A stretch of 64,000 bases of DNA from SXTU01 sp964496695 (GTDB taxonomy: Bacteria; Verrucomicrobiota; Verrucomicrobiia; Limisphaerales; SXTU01). The notes under the pieces are model-generated. The model made no database searches, was not told the origin of the DNA, and saw nothing but the letters and a program-made list of their open reading frames with translations. This document shows, piece after piece, positions 16,549 through 24,997 of this stretch. The first letter of the stretch is position 1, and every line of letters starts with the position of its first letter. The position numbers were made by a program, and so were the translations under genes. The stretch is from positions 9,553 to 73,552 of the forward strand of contig CAZCBE010000020.1 in NCBI GenBank assembly GCA_964496695.1, written 5' to 3'.

Positions 16549-16572
16549 ATTGTTTAGCAGGAGATTGTTTAG
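16549..16572 (-). promoter_or_regulatory. Candidate MarR operator: direct repeats of ATTGTTTAG
   Basis: Two perfect copies of ATTGTTTAG at 16549-16557 and 16564-16572, 15 bp apart centre to centre, 7-30 bp upstream of the marR start. The AT-rich block stands out in GC-rich surroundings. Autoregulation is inferred; MarR sites are more often inverted repeats. Confidence 0.5.
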
Positions 16573-17033
16573 ATGTCACCATTGAGATTTTGTGGGCGGT
16601 CATTGAAGAAACCGGGGGAGGATGAAACCACTGACCGGCACTGACTGGCACTCATGGGAAGGAGGGGGCGATGACCTTTGCCGCAGGGCACAGCGGATGG
16701 AGGCGCAATACAAGCGGACCACAGAGCCGCGATGAACACAGAGAAAGTCCAGGCAGGAGAGGCCTCACGGAGTTCCCGCAGATTCAAGGCGATCCAAGCG
16801 AGGATTCCCAAAGATTGGGGACGGACAAAGATGGAAGGGCTGGCCGTTCCCAATCATTGGTTTGTCTCCGGGTTCCGAGGTGCGGTGGTTGAATGCGAAT
16901 TCCGAAGGAGTGGCGTGGACAGCGCGCAGGATGAGCACGCCGGTTCGGAGACCGGCGCTCCGCCCGAGGACTCCATTTCCGGCGGGCAAATGTAGTGTCC
17001 TTCATCGGGGAGGGTTTGCTAGAAACACGGCCC
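16573..17033. other. Intergenic stretch without a supported gene
   Basis: About 460 bp between the divergent marR and LemA-GIDE genes. Short repeats are visible (CTGACCGGCACTGACTGGCA near 16632; CCGGTTCGGAGACCGG near 16941), but no coding frame has a recognisable product. Confidence 0.6.
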
Positions 17034-18350
17034 ATGAACAACTTCGTCCCGTGGCTGCCGGTGATCGGCTGCGTGCTGGGCTTGCTCTGCCTGCTGGGGG
17101 CGATGGGGGCTGGGCGCCGGCGGCGGCTGGTGGACAATTTGCCCACGTCAAAGACCACGGGCGTGTTCATCGGGTTGGTGGAGTTGAAGGGCACGGTGGA
17201 GATGGATGCGCCGCTGCGGAGCTACCTCGCGGAGTGCCGGTGCGCGCAGTATGCGTGGAGCGTGGACGAGCATTGGTCGCGGACAGTCGTGGAAACTTAC
17301 ACGGACAGCAACGGCAAGACGCAGACGCGCACGCGCACGGAGAGCGGGTGGACCACGGTGGCCAGCGGTGGGGAGCTGATGCCGTTCTATCTAAATGACG
17401 ATTGTGGGGCGGTGCTGGTGCGGCCGGAGGGCGCGGACATCGAGGCGCTGACGGTCTTCGACCAGACCTGCACGAGCTGGGATGCGCTCTATTACGGCAA
17501 GGGTCCGGCGGGCGGGATCATGAACTCGACCGGGCGACGCCGGTTCCATGAGCACGCGCTCCCGTTGCACACCCCCGTTTATGTGTTCGGGCAGGCGCGG
17601 GAACGGGAGGATGCGGTCGCGCCGGAGATTGCGGCGGACAAGAGCGCGCCGATGTTCCTGATCTCGACGCGCAGCGAGCAGCAGATCAGTTCTGGGTTTG
17701 CCTGGGCTTACTGGGCGTGGCTGATCTTTGGGCTGCTGCTGGCCGTGGGCGGGTTCGTCTGGCGCGATGGAGTGCAGGGCCGGGATTTGGCGCGGCAATG
17801 GCCGATCTATCTGCTGCCGGCGTTTGGCTTTGGTTTCGCCATCGCGCTGGGCTGGGTCTGGATGGTGTTCAACAGCCTGATTGATCTGCGCCAACGGGTG
17901 CGGCAGGGATGGGCGCAGGTGGATGTGCAGTTGAAGCGCCGGTTCGATCTGATCCCGAACCTGGTGGCCACGGTGAGCGGGCTGCGCGATCATGAGTCGA
18001 AGCTGCAGGAGGAGGTCGCCTTGCTCCGCGCGCAGCAGGGGGCCACGCCGCCGGGAGTCGCGGGGCCGGAGTATGAGTCGTGTGCGAAGATACTGGTTGC
18101 CGTGCGGGAGGCGTATCCGCAGCTCACAGCGCAGCCGTCGTTTTTGGAATTGCAGAAATCGCTCGTGGATACGGAGCACCGGATTGCGCTGGCGCGAGGG
18201 TATTTCAACGAGATTGCCACCTACTACAACACCCGGCTGGAGCAGATTCCCGACCGGTTCGTTGCGGCGATGGGGGGGCTGAAGCCCCAGCCGCTGATGC
18301 TGGCGAATGATTTCGAGCGGGAAGCGGTGGCGGTGAACTTTGCGGCGTGA
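17034..18350 (+). CDS. LemA domain protein with N-terminal GIDE-like domain
   Basis: 438 aa from ATG 17034. The order is a membrane helix (about 5-23), then a GIDE/MUL1-like domain (about 30-150; KGTVEMDAPLRSYLAECRCAQYAWSV and GGELMPFYLNDDCGAVLVRPEGADI), two membrane helices (about 222-285), then a LemA domain (FNSLIDLRQRVRQGWAQVDVQLKRRFDLIPNLV). The LemA part is a coiled bundle of the usual length. LemA proteins are inner-membrane proteins of unclear function; GIDE in eukaryotes is the substrate domain of the mitochondrial E3 ligase MUL1. No RING finger is present. The gene is monocistronic and preceded by a TGCTAGAAA box. Confidence 0.88.
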   Translation: MNNFVPWLPVIGCVLGLLCLLGAMGAGRRRRLVDNLPTSKTTGVFIGLVELKGTVEMDAPLRSYLAECRCAQYAWSVDEHWSRTVVETYTDSNGKTQTRTRTESGWTTVASGGELMPFYLNDDCGAVLVRPEGADIEALTVFDQTCTSWDALYYGKGPAGGIMNSTGRRRFHEHALPLHTPVYVFGQAREREDAVAPEIAADKSAPMFLISTRSEQQISSGFAWAYWAWLIFGLLLAVGGFVWRDGVQGRDLARQWPIYLLPAFGFGFAIALGWVWMVFNSLIDLRQRVRQGWAQVDVQLKRRFDLIPNLVATVSGLRDHESKLQEEVALLRAQQGATPPGVAGPEYESCAKILVAVREAYPQLTAQPSFLELQKSLVDTEHRIALARGYFNEIATYYNTRLEQIPDRFVAAMGGLKPQPLMLANDFEREAVAVNFAA

Positions 18351-18379
18351 GGCCGTTCCGCCTGTAAACCACAGGTGTC

Positions 18380-18528
18380 ATACCAATTCCCAATGACAAC
18401 CGGTGGAATCGCTGATGAGGAGCGCGACGCCTATCCGGCTCCCTCTCCCTTCCTCGGAGGAGGGGAGAGGGTTGGGGTGAGGGGTGGCGTCCGGCAACCA
18501 TCTACCGATTGGCATCGGGAATTGGTAT
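18380..18528. repeat. Inverted-repeat element, about 149 bp
   Basis: Ends ATACCAATTCCC (18380-18391) and GGGAATTGGTAT (18517-18528) are perfect inverses. The interior contains the CCCTCTCCC...GGGGAGAGGG hairpin and a GGTTGGGGTGAGGGG tail shared with other elements. Size and ends are MITE-like. Confidence 0.8.
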
Positions 18529-18747
18529 AACCGCAGAATACGCGGAAAGGAGAGAACACCCGGCCGGGAATCCTCTGGCTCAATGGAACGGGCCTGGTTC
18601 CGTGACCGTTCTCTCCCATGAACACCGCGCATGGAGTTCCGGCTTCAGCCGGTGGAACGCCGCCCAGTTATAGACGCTTCGCGCGCAGCGTCCTGGCGGC
18701 TCGAATGTCGAACCGCCTAGCGCCGGGACTCCGTGCGGGCGGGGGAT
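18529..18747. other. Intergenic stretch after the MITE-like element
   Basis: Contains one family G arm (18633-18655). No coding frame is supported. With 18351-18528 it forms a gene-free stretch of about 400 bp between the convergent LemA and response-regulator genes. Confidence 0.6.
18633..18655. repeat. Family G single arm
   Basis: GGAGTTCCGGCTTCAGCCGG..., matching the arms of the inverted repeat at 30174-30272, with an internal CCGGCTTCAGCCGG hairpin. Confidence 0.7.
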
Positions 18748-19200
18748 TCAGGCTGGCTGGGGCGGGGTCGCCTGGGTGCAGATGCGGTTGATGAGGTCCA
18801 GGAGTTCGCGCATCTCGAAGGGCTTGGCGCGGTAGTAGAGGTTGTTCTGCGGCTCGTCGCGCGGCATTTTCTCGGGAATCCACTTGCCGCTGATGACCAC
18901 GCAGGGGAAGCCACGCCGCCGGCCTTGGACGAACATCACCAGGTCGAGCCCGGTCTGCGGCCCGCCGAACTGATAGTCCGTCACCACGGCATCAATGTGT
19001 TTCTGGTTGGCCTCCCAGAGTTTCATGGCCGACGCGATGTTGTCGGCCTCCAGCAGGTGCCAGCCCTGGCGCTGGAAAAGCATCCGGAGGGTGAGGAGCA
19101 CGGAAGCGTCGTCATCCACCAGCAGCAGGGTGCGGGTGGGGGCGGAACTTTGCCCCGAGGCGGAGCCGATTGATCCGGGGCGGTTGATGTGCAATGCCAT
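18748..19200 (-). CDS. Single-domain response regulator
   Basis: 150 aa with one receiver domain and no output domain: acidic pair in LLLVDDDA, phosphoacceptor Asp75 in AVVTDYQFGG, Ser in VVISGKW and Lys in YRAKPF. It has a 20-residue Ser/Thr-rich N-terminal tail and a short Pro-rich C-terminus. It resembles CheY-type or phosphorelay receivers. No kinase is adjacent on the same strand; three sensor kinases begin about 2 kb away. Confidence 0.9.
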   Translation of the reverse strand: MALHINRPGSIGSASGQSSAPTRTLLLVDDDASVLLTLRMLFQRQGWHLLEADNIASAMKLWEANQKHIDAVVTDYQFGGPQTGLDLVMFVQGRRRGFPCVVISGKWIPEKMPRDEPQNNLYYRAKPFEMRELLDLINRICTQATPPQPA

Positions 19201-19338
19201 AGACAGCCCGGTGGTTCATTCGACTTTCCGCCGTCCGCCATCAGGCGTATGACGGACGGACACAGACTGACCGGCTGCGGGTGGTGCCACCGGAAACCCA
19301 CACGTCCTGCCCGGACAATCGGCAAATATGACGTAAAG

Positions 19339-20328
19339 GTGAAGCAATTGTTACAGAGAATCCGTCGGCACTGGCGGATCGCCCTCGGGGGGCTGCTGTT
19401 GGCCGGGCTGGCCAGCGTGAATATGGTCGCCTGGCGCCATGCCTGGGCAATGTCCCATTTCGTGCGGAGCGGGGAACGGACGGTCTCGCCGGAGAAACTC
19501 GGCGTGCTGGCCAAGGTGCGGGTGCTGGCGCTGGGCGTGACGCTGCCGCGGCCGGAGAATCGGCGGACGCCGAAGGACGCGGGGCTGGACTTTCAGGCGG
19601 TGCGGTTTCCCGGAGCCAAGGGGATCGAACTGGAGGCTTGGTTGATTCCCGCCGGGGCAGCCACGACCCATGGAGTCGTGCTCCTCTTCCACGGCTATGG
19701 TGCGAGCAAGGAGGCGTTGCTGCCGGTGGCGGACGAGTTTCACCGGCTGGGCTGGGACGTGCTGCTGGTGGACTTTCACGGCAGCGGGGGCTCCGGGGGC
19801 GACACGACCAGCATCGGCTGGCACGAGGCGGAGGATGTGGCGGCGGCGTTCCAGGAAGCGGCCCGGCGGGCACCCGGCCAGCCCCGGGTGCTCTACGGCG
19901 TCTCAATGGGGGCGGTGGCCTGTCTGCGCGCGGTGCATGTGCAGGGGGTGAAGCCTGACGCGCTGATCGTCGAATGTCCGTTCGACCGGATGCTGACCAC
20001 GGTGCGCGCCCGGTTCCACGCGATGCGCGTGCCCGCGTGGCCGATGGCCGAACTGCTGGCGTTTTGGGGCGGGCAGGCAGGTGGGTTTGATGCCTTCGCG
20101 CACAACCCGGTGGACTACGCGGCATCCGTGCGGTGTCCGACCTTGTTCCTGCACGGCGGGAAAGACCCACGGGTGTCGGTGGCGGAGGTCACACGAATTC
20201 ACGACGCCGTAGTCGGGGCGAAAACGATGAAGCTCTTCTCCGAGCTAGGGCACCAGGCCTACGTGGAAGCGGAGCCGGAAGCATGGCGGAAAACGGTGGC
20301 TGGGTTCCTGCGCGACCACGCGAGGTAG
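19339..20328 (+). CDS. Membrane-anchored alpha/beta hydrolase
   Basis: The start is uncertain: GTG 19339 places a membrane helix (WRIALGGLLLAGLASVNMVAW) at the N-terminus, while the frame is open up to ATG 19189, which overlaps the divergent response regulator. The hydrolase fold is clear: VVLLFHGYGASKE, DFHGSGGSGG, nucleophile VLYGVSMGAVA (GxSxG), Asp in LHGGKDPRV and His in ELGHQAY. This resembles BAAT/peptidase S9-type serine hydrolases (YqkD/FrsA-like) anchored to the membrane. The substrate is unknown. About 329 aa with the GTG start. Confidence 0.82.
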   Translation: MKQLLQRIRRHWRIALGGLLLAGLASVNMVAWRHAWAMSHFVRSGERTVSPEKLGVLAKVRVLALGVTLPRPENRRTPKDAGLDFQAVRFPGAKGIELEAWLIPAGAATTHGVVLLFHGYGASKEALLPVADEFHRLGWDVLLVDFHGSGGSGGDTTSIGWHEAEDVAAAFQEAARRAPGQPRVLYGVSMGAVACLRAVHVQGVKPDALIVECPFDRMLTTVRARFHAMRVPAWPMAELLAFWGGQAGGFDAFAHNPVDYAASVRCPTLFLHGGKDPRVSVAEVTRIHDAVVGAKTMKLFSELGHQAYVEAEPEAWRKTVAGFLRDHAR

Positions 20329-20338
20329 TGCGCTTGGA

Positions 20339-20367
20339 TTGACGCTGCCCCGTTCCGTGGTTACAAG
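20339..20367 (+). promoter_or_regulatory. Sigma70-type promoter for pyrH
   Basis: TTGACG at 20339-20344, a 17-bp spacer and TACAAG at 20362-20367, about 86 bp upstream of pyrH and just after the hydrolase stop. The match to TTGACA-N17-TATAAT is good for this GC-rich DNA. Confidence 0.6.
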
Positions 20368-20453
20368 TGTGTCACGATGTTGTCCGCGCCCAACGATCTT
20401 TGTCCCGTCCCCTGGCGCACTTGTTCTCCTGAAATTCTTTTCCACTGACACCC

Positions 20454-21185
20454 ATGCCGACCCGAGCCAAAGCCCAGCCCAAATACAAACGCGTGCTCCT
20501 CAAACTCAGCGGAGAGGCGCTCGGAGGCGAGGCGGGGTCGGGCATTTCCCCGGAGGTCATCAAGGATATGGCCGAGCAGATCGCCGAAATCCACGCGCTG
20601 GGCGTGCAACTCGTCATCGTGGTGGGCGGCGGGAACATCTTCCGCGGCGTGTCGGGCAGCGAGCGCGGCATTGAGCGGGCGACTGGTGACTACATGGGCA
20701 TGCTGGCCACGGTGATCAACGCGCTGGCGTTGCAGGATGCGCTGGAGAAGCAGAGCGTTCCCACGCGCGTCCAGAGCGCCATCAGCATGACGCAGGTGGC
20801 GGAGCCGTTCATCCGCCGCCGGGCGGTGCGGCATCTGGAAAAGAACCGCGTCGTCATCTTTGCCGGTGGCACGGGCAACCCCTTCTTCTCCACCGACACC
20901 GCTGCCGCACTCCGGGCGAACGAAATGGGTGCGCAGGTCATCCTCAAGGCCACGAAGGTGGACGGCATCTACGACAGTGATCCGAAGAAGAATCCGGCGG
21001 CGAAGCGCTACTCGCAGGTGAGCTACCACGACGCGCTCTCGCAGCAGCTCAAGGTGATGGACGCGGCCGCGTTCGCGCTGTGCATGGACAACCAGATGCC
21101 CATCATCGTGTTCGACCTCTTCAAGCCCCACAACATCAAGCGGGTGGTGATGGGGGAGAAGGTCGGCACGCTGGTGACGAACTGA
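20454..21185 (+). CDS. pyrH: Uridylate kinase (UMP kinase)
   Basis: The 243-aa protein matches PyrH throughout: YKRVLLKLSGEALGG, VVGGGNIFRG, GDYMGMLATVINALAL, AGGTGNPFFSTDTAAALRA, KATKVDGIYDSDP and FDLFKPHNIKRVVMG. It phosphorylates UMP to UDP with ATP in the cytoplasm and is usually feedback-inhibited by UTP. In most bacteria pyrH sits with rpsB, tsf and frr; here neither tsf upstream nor frr downstream is present. Confidence 0.97.
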   Translation: MPTRAKAQPKYKRVLLKLSGEALGGEAGSGISPEVIKDMAEQIAEIHALGVQLVIVVGGGNIFRGVSGSERGIERATGDYMGMLATVINALALQDALEKQSVPTRVQSAISMTQVAEPFIRRRAVRHLEKNRVVIFAGGTGNPFFSTDTAAALRANEMGAQVILKATKVDGIYDSDPKKNPAAKRYSQVSYHDALSQQLKVMDAAAFALCMDNQMPIIVFDLFKPHNIKRVVMGEKVGTLVTN

Positions 21186-21405
21186 GCCGGGTGTTGGCGG
21201 CGGTCGCCAACCCCGCAGACAGCCCGGCAGCAAGGGATACCGCCGGGCACGAGCCGGTCAGGGCAATGACCGAATGCCTCTTCGAGAAGCCCAGTGCGTA
21301 ATGGAATTGCGATTTGCGCGGCCAGCCGCTAGCCTCCGCCCCGTGTCCGCCCCGTGCATCCATTGCTGCCGACTCGCAGCCAGTCCCGTGGGGGAAAGGC
21401 GTTGA
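21186..21405. other. Intergenic stretch between pyrH and the first sensor kinase
   Basis: No gene. A small hairpin GTTGGCG-GCGG-TCGCCAAC lies at 21193-21211, 8 bp after the pyrH stop; no T-run follows, so a terminator is not supported. Confidence 0.5.
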
Positions 21406-24400
21406 ATGGCAGTCCCGCTGCGCGTCTTGATGGTGGAGGACGATGAAAGCCACGCGGCCGCCATCATCGCGGAGCTGAATCGTGGCGACTACGTGCTGAC
21501 GACGGAGCGGGTGTGGACGGAGGCGGCCTTCCAGGAAGCGCTCCAACGGGGCGGCTGGTCGGTGATTCTCTGCAACTTCCTTCTGCCGGACTTCAGCGGC
21601 ATGGACGCGCTGTTGATGGTCCAGCAATGCGGCTGCGGAATCCCGTTCATCTTTGTCTCCAGCCAGATGGACGAAGATGCTGCGGTGGCGGCCTTGCGGG
21701 CCGGGGCGGCGGACTATGTCCGGAAGGCGAACTTGGTGCGGCTGCGGCCCACCGTCGAGCGCGCGTTGCGCGAGGCCGAGGAGCGGCGGGTGCAGGAGAA
21801 GCTGCGGCAGGAGACCGCCGCCCGGGCGCGGCAGCAGGCGGCGCTGGCGGAGTTCGGGCAGTGGGCGCTGGCGGGCATGCCGCTGGAGAGCCTGCTCGCC
21901 GGGACGGCAGAGCGGGTGGCGGAGGCCTTGGGCGTTGATTTTTGCGAAGTGCTGGAACTGAGCGCCGGGGAGGAGGCGCTGCGGCTGCGGGCGGGGACGG
22001 GCTGGCAGGGTGGCTGTGTGGGGAACGTCCGGCTGGCGGCGAAGGACGAATCGCAGGCCGGGGTGACCTGGCGTGGCGGTGTCCCGCTCATCGTGGAAGA
22101 CTGGGCCACGGAAGCCCGCTTCCAGCCATCCGCACTCCTCCGGGAACACCACGTCGTCAGCGGCCTGACCGTGCCCATCCGGCTGCGGAACCGCGCCTAC
22201 GGGGTGCTCGGGGCGCACGCGGGGTTGCTGCGCGTGTTCACGGCGGCGGATTCGCATTTCCTCCAGGCCATCGCGAACGTGCTGGCCACGGCCATCGAGC
22301 GCAAACTGGCCGAGGACGCTCTGCGCGAGAGCGACGAGCGGTTCCGCCTGCTGGTGGACGAGGTCAAAGGCTACGCCATCATCACGCTGGACCCGGAGGC
22401 CTGTGTGCTGACTTGGAACCACGGCGCGGAGCATCTCTTTGGCCACACGGCGGCCGAGATGATCGGCCAGCATGTGGCCCGGCTGTATCCCCCGGGTGAC
22501 GTGGAATTGGGCAAGCCGGAGCTGGACCTGCGCCTGGCGGAGGAGATGGGCCAGTTCGAGGACGAGGACTGGCGGCAGCAGAAGGGCGGGACGGCCTTCT
22601 GGGCGAACGTGGTGATCACCGCGCTACGGCGGCAGGACGGGACACTGCGCGGCTATGGCGTCGTTACGCGGGACATGACGGAGCGCCGGCAGGCGCATGA
22701 GGCGCTGAAACTCAACGAGGAGAAGTTCCGCTCCCTCGTGAACCACATTCCGGATGCGGTCTGGACGGTGAATGCCTCTGGCGAGCTGCTGTTTATCAGC
22801 GGCAACGCTGAGCGGATTTACGGCTTCAGTGTGGAGGAGCTAAGATCCCAAGGCACGGCCCTGGGCCTGGCCCGGGTGCATCCTGACGACGCCCCGCGGC
22901 TGCGCAAGGCCTGGGAGAATCTCTTCGCACGGCAGGAGCGGTTCGAGGTGGAATGCCGCTACGAGCGCAAGGACGGCCGCCAAGCCTGGCTGCTGATGCG
23001 CGCCTCGGCGATCTACGAGAAGGACGGCCAGCTTGTGGCGGACGGCATCACCTCGGACATTACCGAGCGCAAGCGCGCGGAGGACGCCCTGCGCGAGAGC
23101 GAGGCGCGCTTTCAAGTCGTGTCCCGGGCGACCAATGACGTGGTCTGGGACTGGAATCTGGGCACCGACCTGATCTGGTGGAGTTCCAGTTTCCTGACCC
23201 AGTTTGGCTACCGCCCGGAGGAAGTTGAGCCCAGCATTGAGTCGTGGAAACAGCGGCTGCATCCGGCCGATCAGGCGCGGGTCGTGCATGGCATCCATGC
23301 GGCCATCAAGCGGGGCGATCAATTGTGGTCGGACGAATACCGGTTCCGGCGCAAGGATGGTTCCTACGCGTATCTCTTCGACCGGGGGTTTCTGATCCGC
23401 AGCGCGGCGGGCCAGCCGGTCCGGATGATCGGGGCGATGCAAAACATCTCCGAGCGCCGCCGGGCGGAGGAGCAGATCCGGTCGCAGGCGCGCCTGCTGG
23501 ACCTGGCACACGATGCCATCGTGGTCCGTAACCTGAGCCACGAAGTGCTCTACTGGAATCGCGGGGCCGAGCGCATTTATGGTTGGAGCGCCGAGCAGGC
23601 GCGTGGCCGCCGGGTGACCGAGCTGGTGATGAAGGACACCAAGCCGTTCGAAATCGCGCAGACGGAACTGCTCGACAAGGGCGAGTGGAGCGGTGAACTG
23701 CGGCAGTTCACGCGGGACGGGCGCGAAGTAACGGTGAGCAGCCGGTGGACGCTGGTGCGGGGCGACGACGGCCAGCCGACTTCCGTGCTGGTGCTCAACA
23801 CCGACATCACCGAGAAGAAGCGCCTCGAAGGCCAGTTCCTCCGTTCGCAGCGCATGGAGAGCATTGGCACGCTGGCGGGTGGCGTGGCCCACGACCTGAA
23901 CAACATCCTCTCGCCCATCATGATGTCCGCGCCCCTGCTGCGCATGGACGAGCTGCCGGCCGACGATTTTGACCGTTTGCTGGACACCATCGAGACCAAC
24001 GCCCAGCGCGGCAGCGACATCGTGAAGCAGTTGCTTGCCTTCGGGCGCGGCATCGGGGGAGAGCGCGTGGTGGTGCAGCCGCGGCACATCATCAAGGAAA
24101 TGGTGAAGATCGCACGCGAAACCTTCCCGAAGAACATCACCATCGTCGCGGAAGTCGCGGAGAACCTCTGGCCCATCCTGGGCGATCCCACGCACATCCA
24201 CCAGGTGCTGCTGAACCTGTGCATCAACGCTCGCGACGCCATGCCCAACGGCGGCACGCTCAAGGTCATCGCCGAGAACATGCAGCTCGACGAGCACTAC
24301 GCCGTCCAGGACGCCGAAGCGAAGCAGGGCCCCTTCGTGAGCCTGCGCGTGGCGGACACCGGGAGCGGCATCCCCAAGGAGATCCTGGACAAGATCTTCG

Positions 24401-24987
24401 ACCCCTTCTTCACCACCAAGGAAATCGGCAAGGGCACCGGCCTGGGCCTGGCCACCGTCACCGGCATCGTGAAGAGCCACGGCGGGCTGGTGCATGTGTA
24501 TAGCGAGGTCGGCAAGGGCAGCGTGTTCAACGTGATGCTGCCGGCCGCGCCCAACGCCACCCCCGCCGGGGAGGACGCCGTCCGCGAGCCGCTGCCGATG
24601 GGGCAGGGGGAGACCATCCTTGTGGTGGACGATGAGGCGGGCATTCTGGGCGCGACCTGCAAACTGCTCGAGCGGCACAACTACAAGGTGCTCTCCGCGG
24701 CGGACGGGGCGGAGGCGCTCACCCTCTTCTCCCACCATCGCAGCGTCATCCGCCTGATCATGACCGATGTGATGATGCCGGTGATGGACGGCCTGGCCCT
24801 GACCCGCGTCATCAAGAAGATGGACAGCGAGGTCAAGCTGATCGCCTCCAGCGGCCTCGAGCACGATGCGAAGTTCGAGGAGATGCGCGGGCTGGGCGTG
24901 AATGTTTTCCTGACGAAGCCCTACACTGCGGAGAAGCTCCTCCACACCTTGCGGGACCTGCTGGCGCGGGACCCCGCGCGCACCTGA
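21406..24987 (+). CDS. Hybrid sensor histidine kinase (REC-GAF-PAS4-HisKA-HATPase-REC)
   Basis: The 1193-aa protein has no membrane helices. Order: degenerate receiver (1-125), GAF (about 145-305), four PAS domains (about 310-430, 435-555, 560-690, 695-810), HisKA with H-box VAHDLNN (His829), HATPase_c (NARDAMPNGG, DTGSGIP, GTGLGL) and a C-terminal receiver (Asp1121 in MTDVMMPVMDG, Lys in TKPYTAE). In the N-terminal receiver the phosphoacceptor position is Asn57 (ILCNFLLPDFSG), so it probably cannot be phosphorylated. It is cytoplasmic and likely senses through PAS/GAF. Ten bp separate it from the next kinase. Confidence 0.92.
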   Translation: MAVPLRVLMVEDDESHAAAIIAELNRGDYVLTTERVWTEAAFQEALQRGGWSVILCNFLLPDFSGMDALLMVQQCGCGIPFIFVSSQMDEDAAVAALRAGAADYVRKANLVRLRPTVERALREAEERRVQEKLRQETAARARQQAALAEFGQWALAGMPLESLLAGTAERVAEALGVDFCEVLELSAGEEALRLRAGTGWQGGCVGNVRLAAKDESQAGVTWRGGVPLIVEDWATEARFQPSALLREHHVVSGLTVPIRLRNRAYGVLGAHAGLLRVFTAADSHFLQAIANVLATAIERKLAEDALRESDERFRLLVDEVKGYAIITLDPEACVLTWNHGAEHLFGHTAAEMIGQHVARLYPPGDVELGKPELDLRLAEEMGQFEDEDWRQQKGGTAFWANVVITALRRQDGTLRGYGVVTRDMTERRQAHEALKLNEEKFRSLVNHIPDAVWTVNASGELLFISGNAERIYGFSVEELRSQGTALGLARVHPDDAPRLRKAWENLFARQERFEVECRYERKDGRQAWLLMRASAIYEKDGQLVADGITSDITERKRAEDALRESEARFQVVSRATNDVVWDWNLGTDLIWWSSSFLTQFGYRPEEVEPSIESWKQRLHPADQARVVHGIHAAIKRGDQLWSDEYRFRRKDGSYAYLFDRGFLIRSAAGQPVRMIGAMQNISERRRAEEQIRSQARLLDLAHDAIVVRNLSHEVLYWNRGAERIYGWSAEQARGRRVTELVMKDTKPFEIAQTELLDKGEWSGELRQFTRDGREVTVSSRWTLVRGDDGQPTSVLVLNTDITEKKRLEGQFLRSQRMESIGTLAGGVAHDLNNILSPIMMSAPLLRMDELPADDFDRLLDTIETNAQRGSDIVKQLLAFGRGIGGERVVVQPRHIIKEMVKIARETFPKNITIVAEVAENLWPILGDPTHIHQVLLNLCINARDAMPNGGTLKVIAENMQLDEHYAVQDAEAKQGPFVSLRVADTGSGIPKEILDKIFDPFFTTKEIGKGTGLGLATVTGIVKSHGGLVHVYSEVGKGSVFNVMLPAAPNATPAGEDAVREPLPMGQGETILVVDDEAGILGATCKLLERHNYKVLSAADGAEALTLFSHHRSVIRLIMTDVMMPVMDGLALTRVIKKMDSEVKLIASSGLEHDAKFEEMRGLGVNVFLTKPYTAEKLLHTLRDLLARDPART

Positions 24988-24997
24988 CCTCTCCCCC

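Noticed and set aside
16569..17194. Small frames between marR and the LemA gene
   Set aside because: No conserved motif, start context or codon pattern; they overlap each other on both strands.
21193..21211. Terminator after pyrH
   Set aside because: Only a 7-bp stem and no T-run on either strand.
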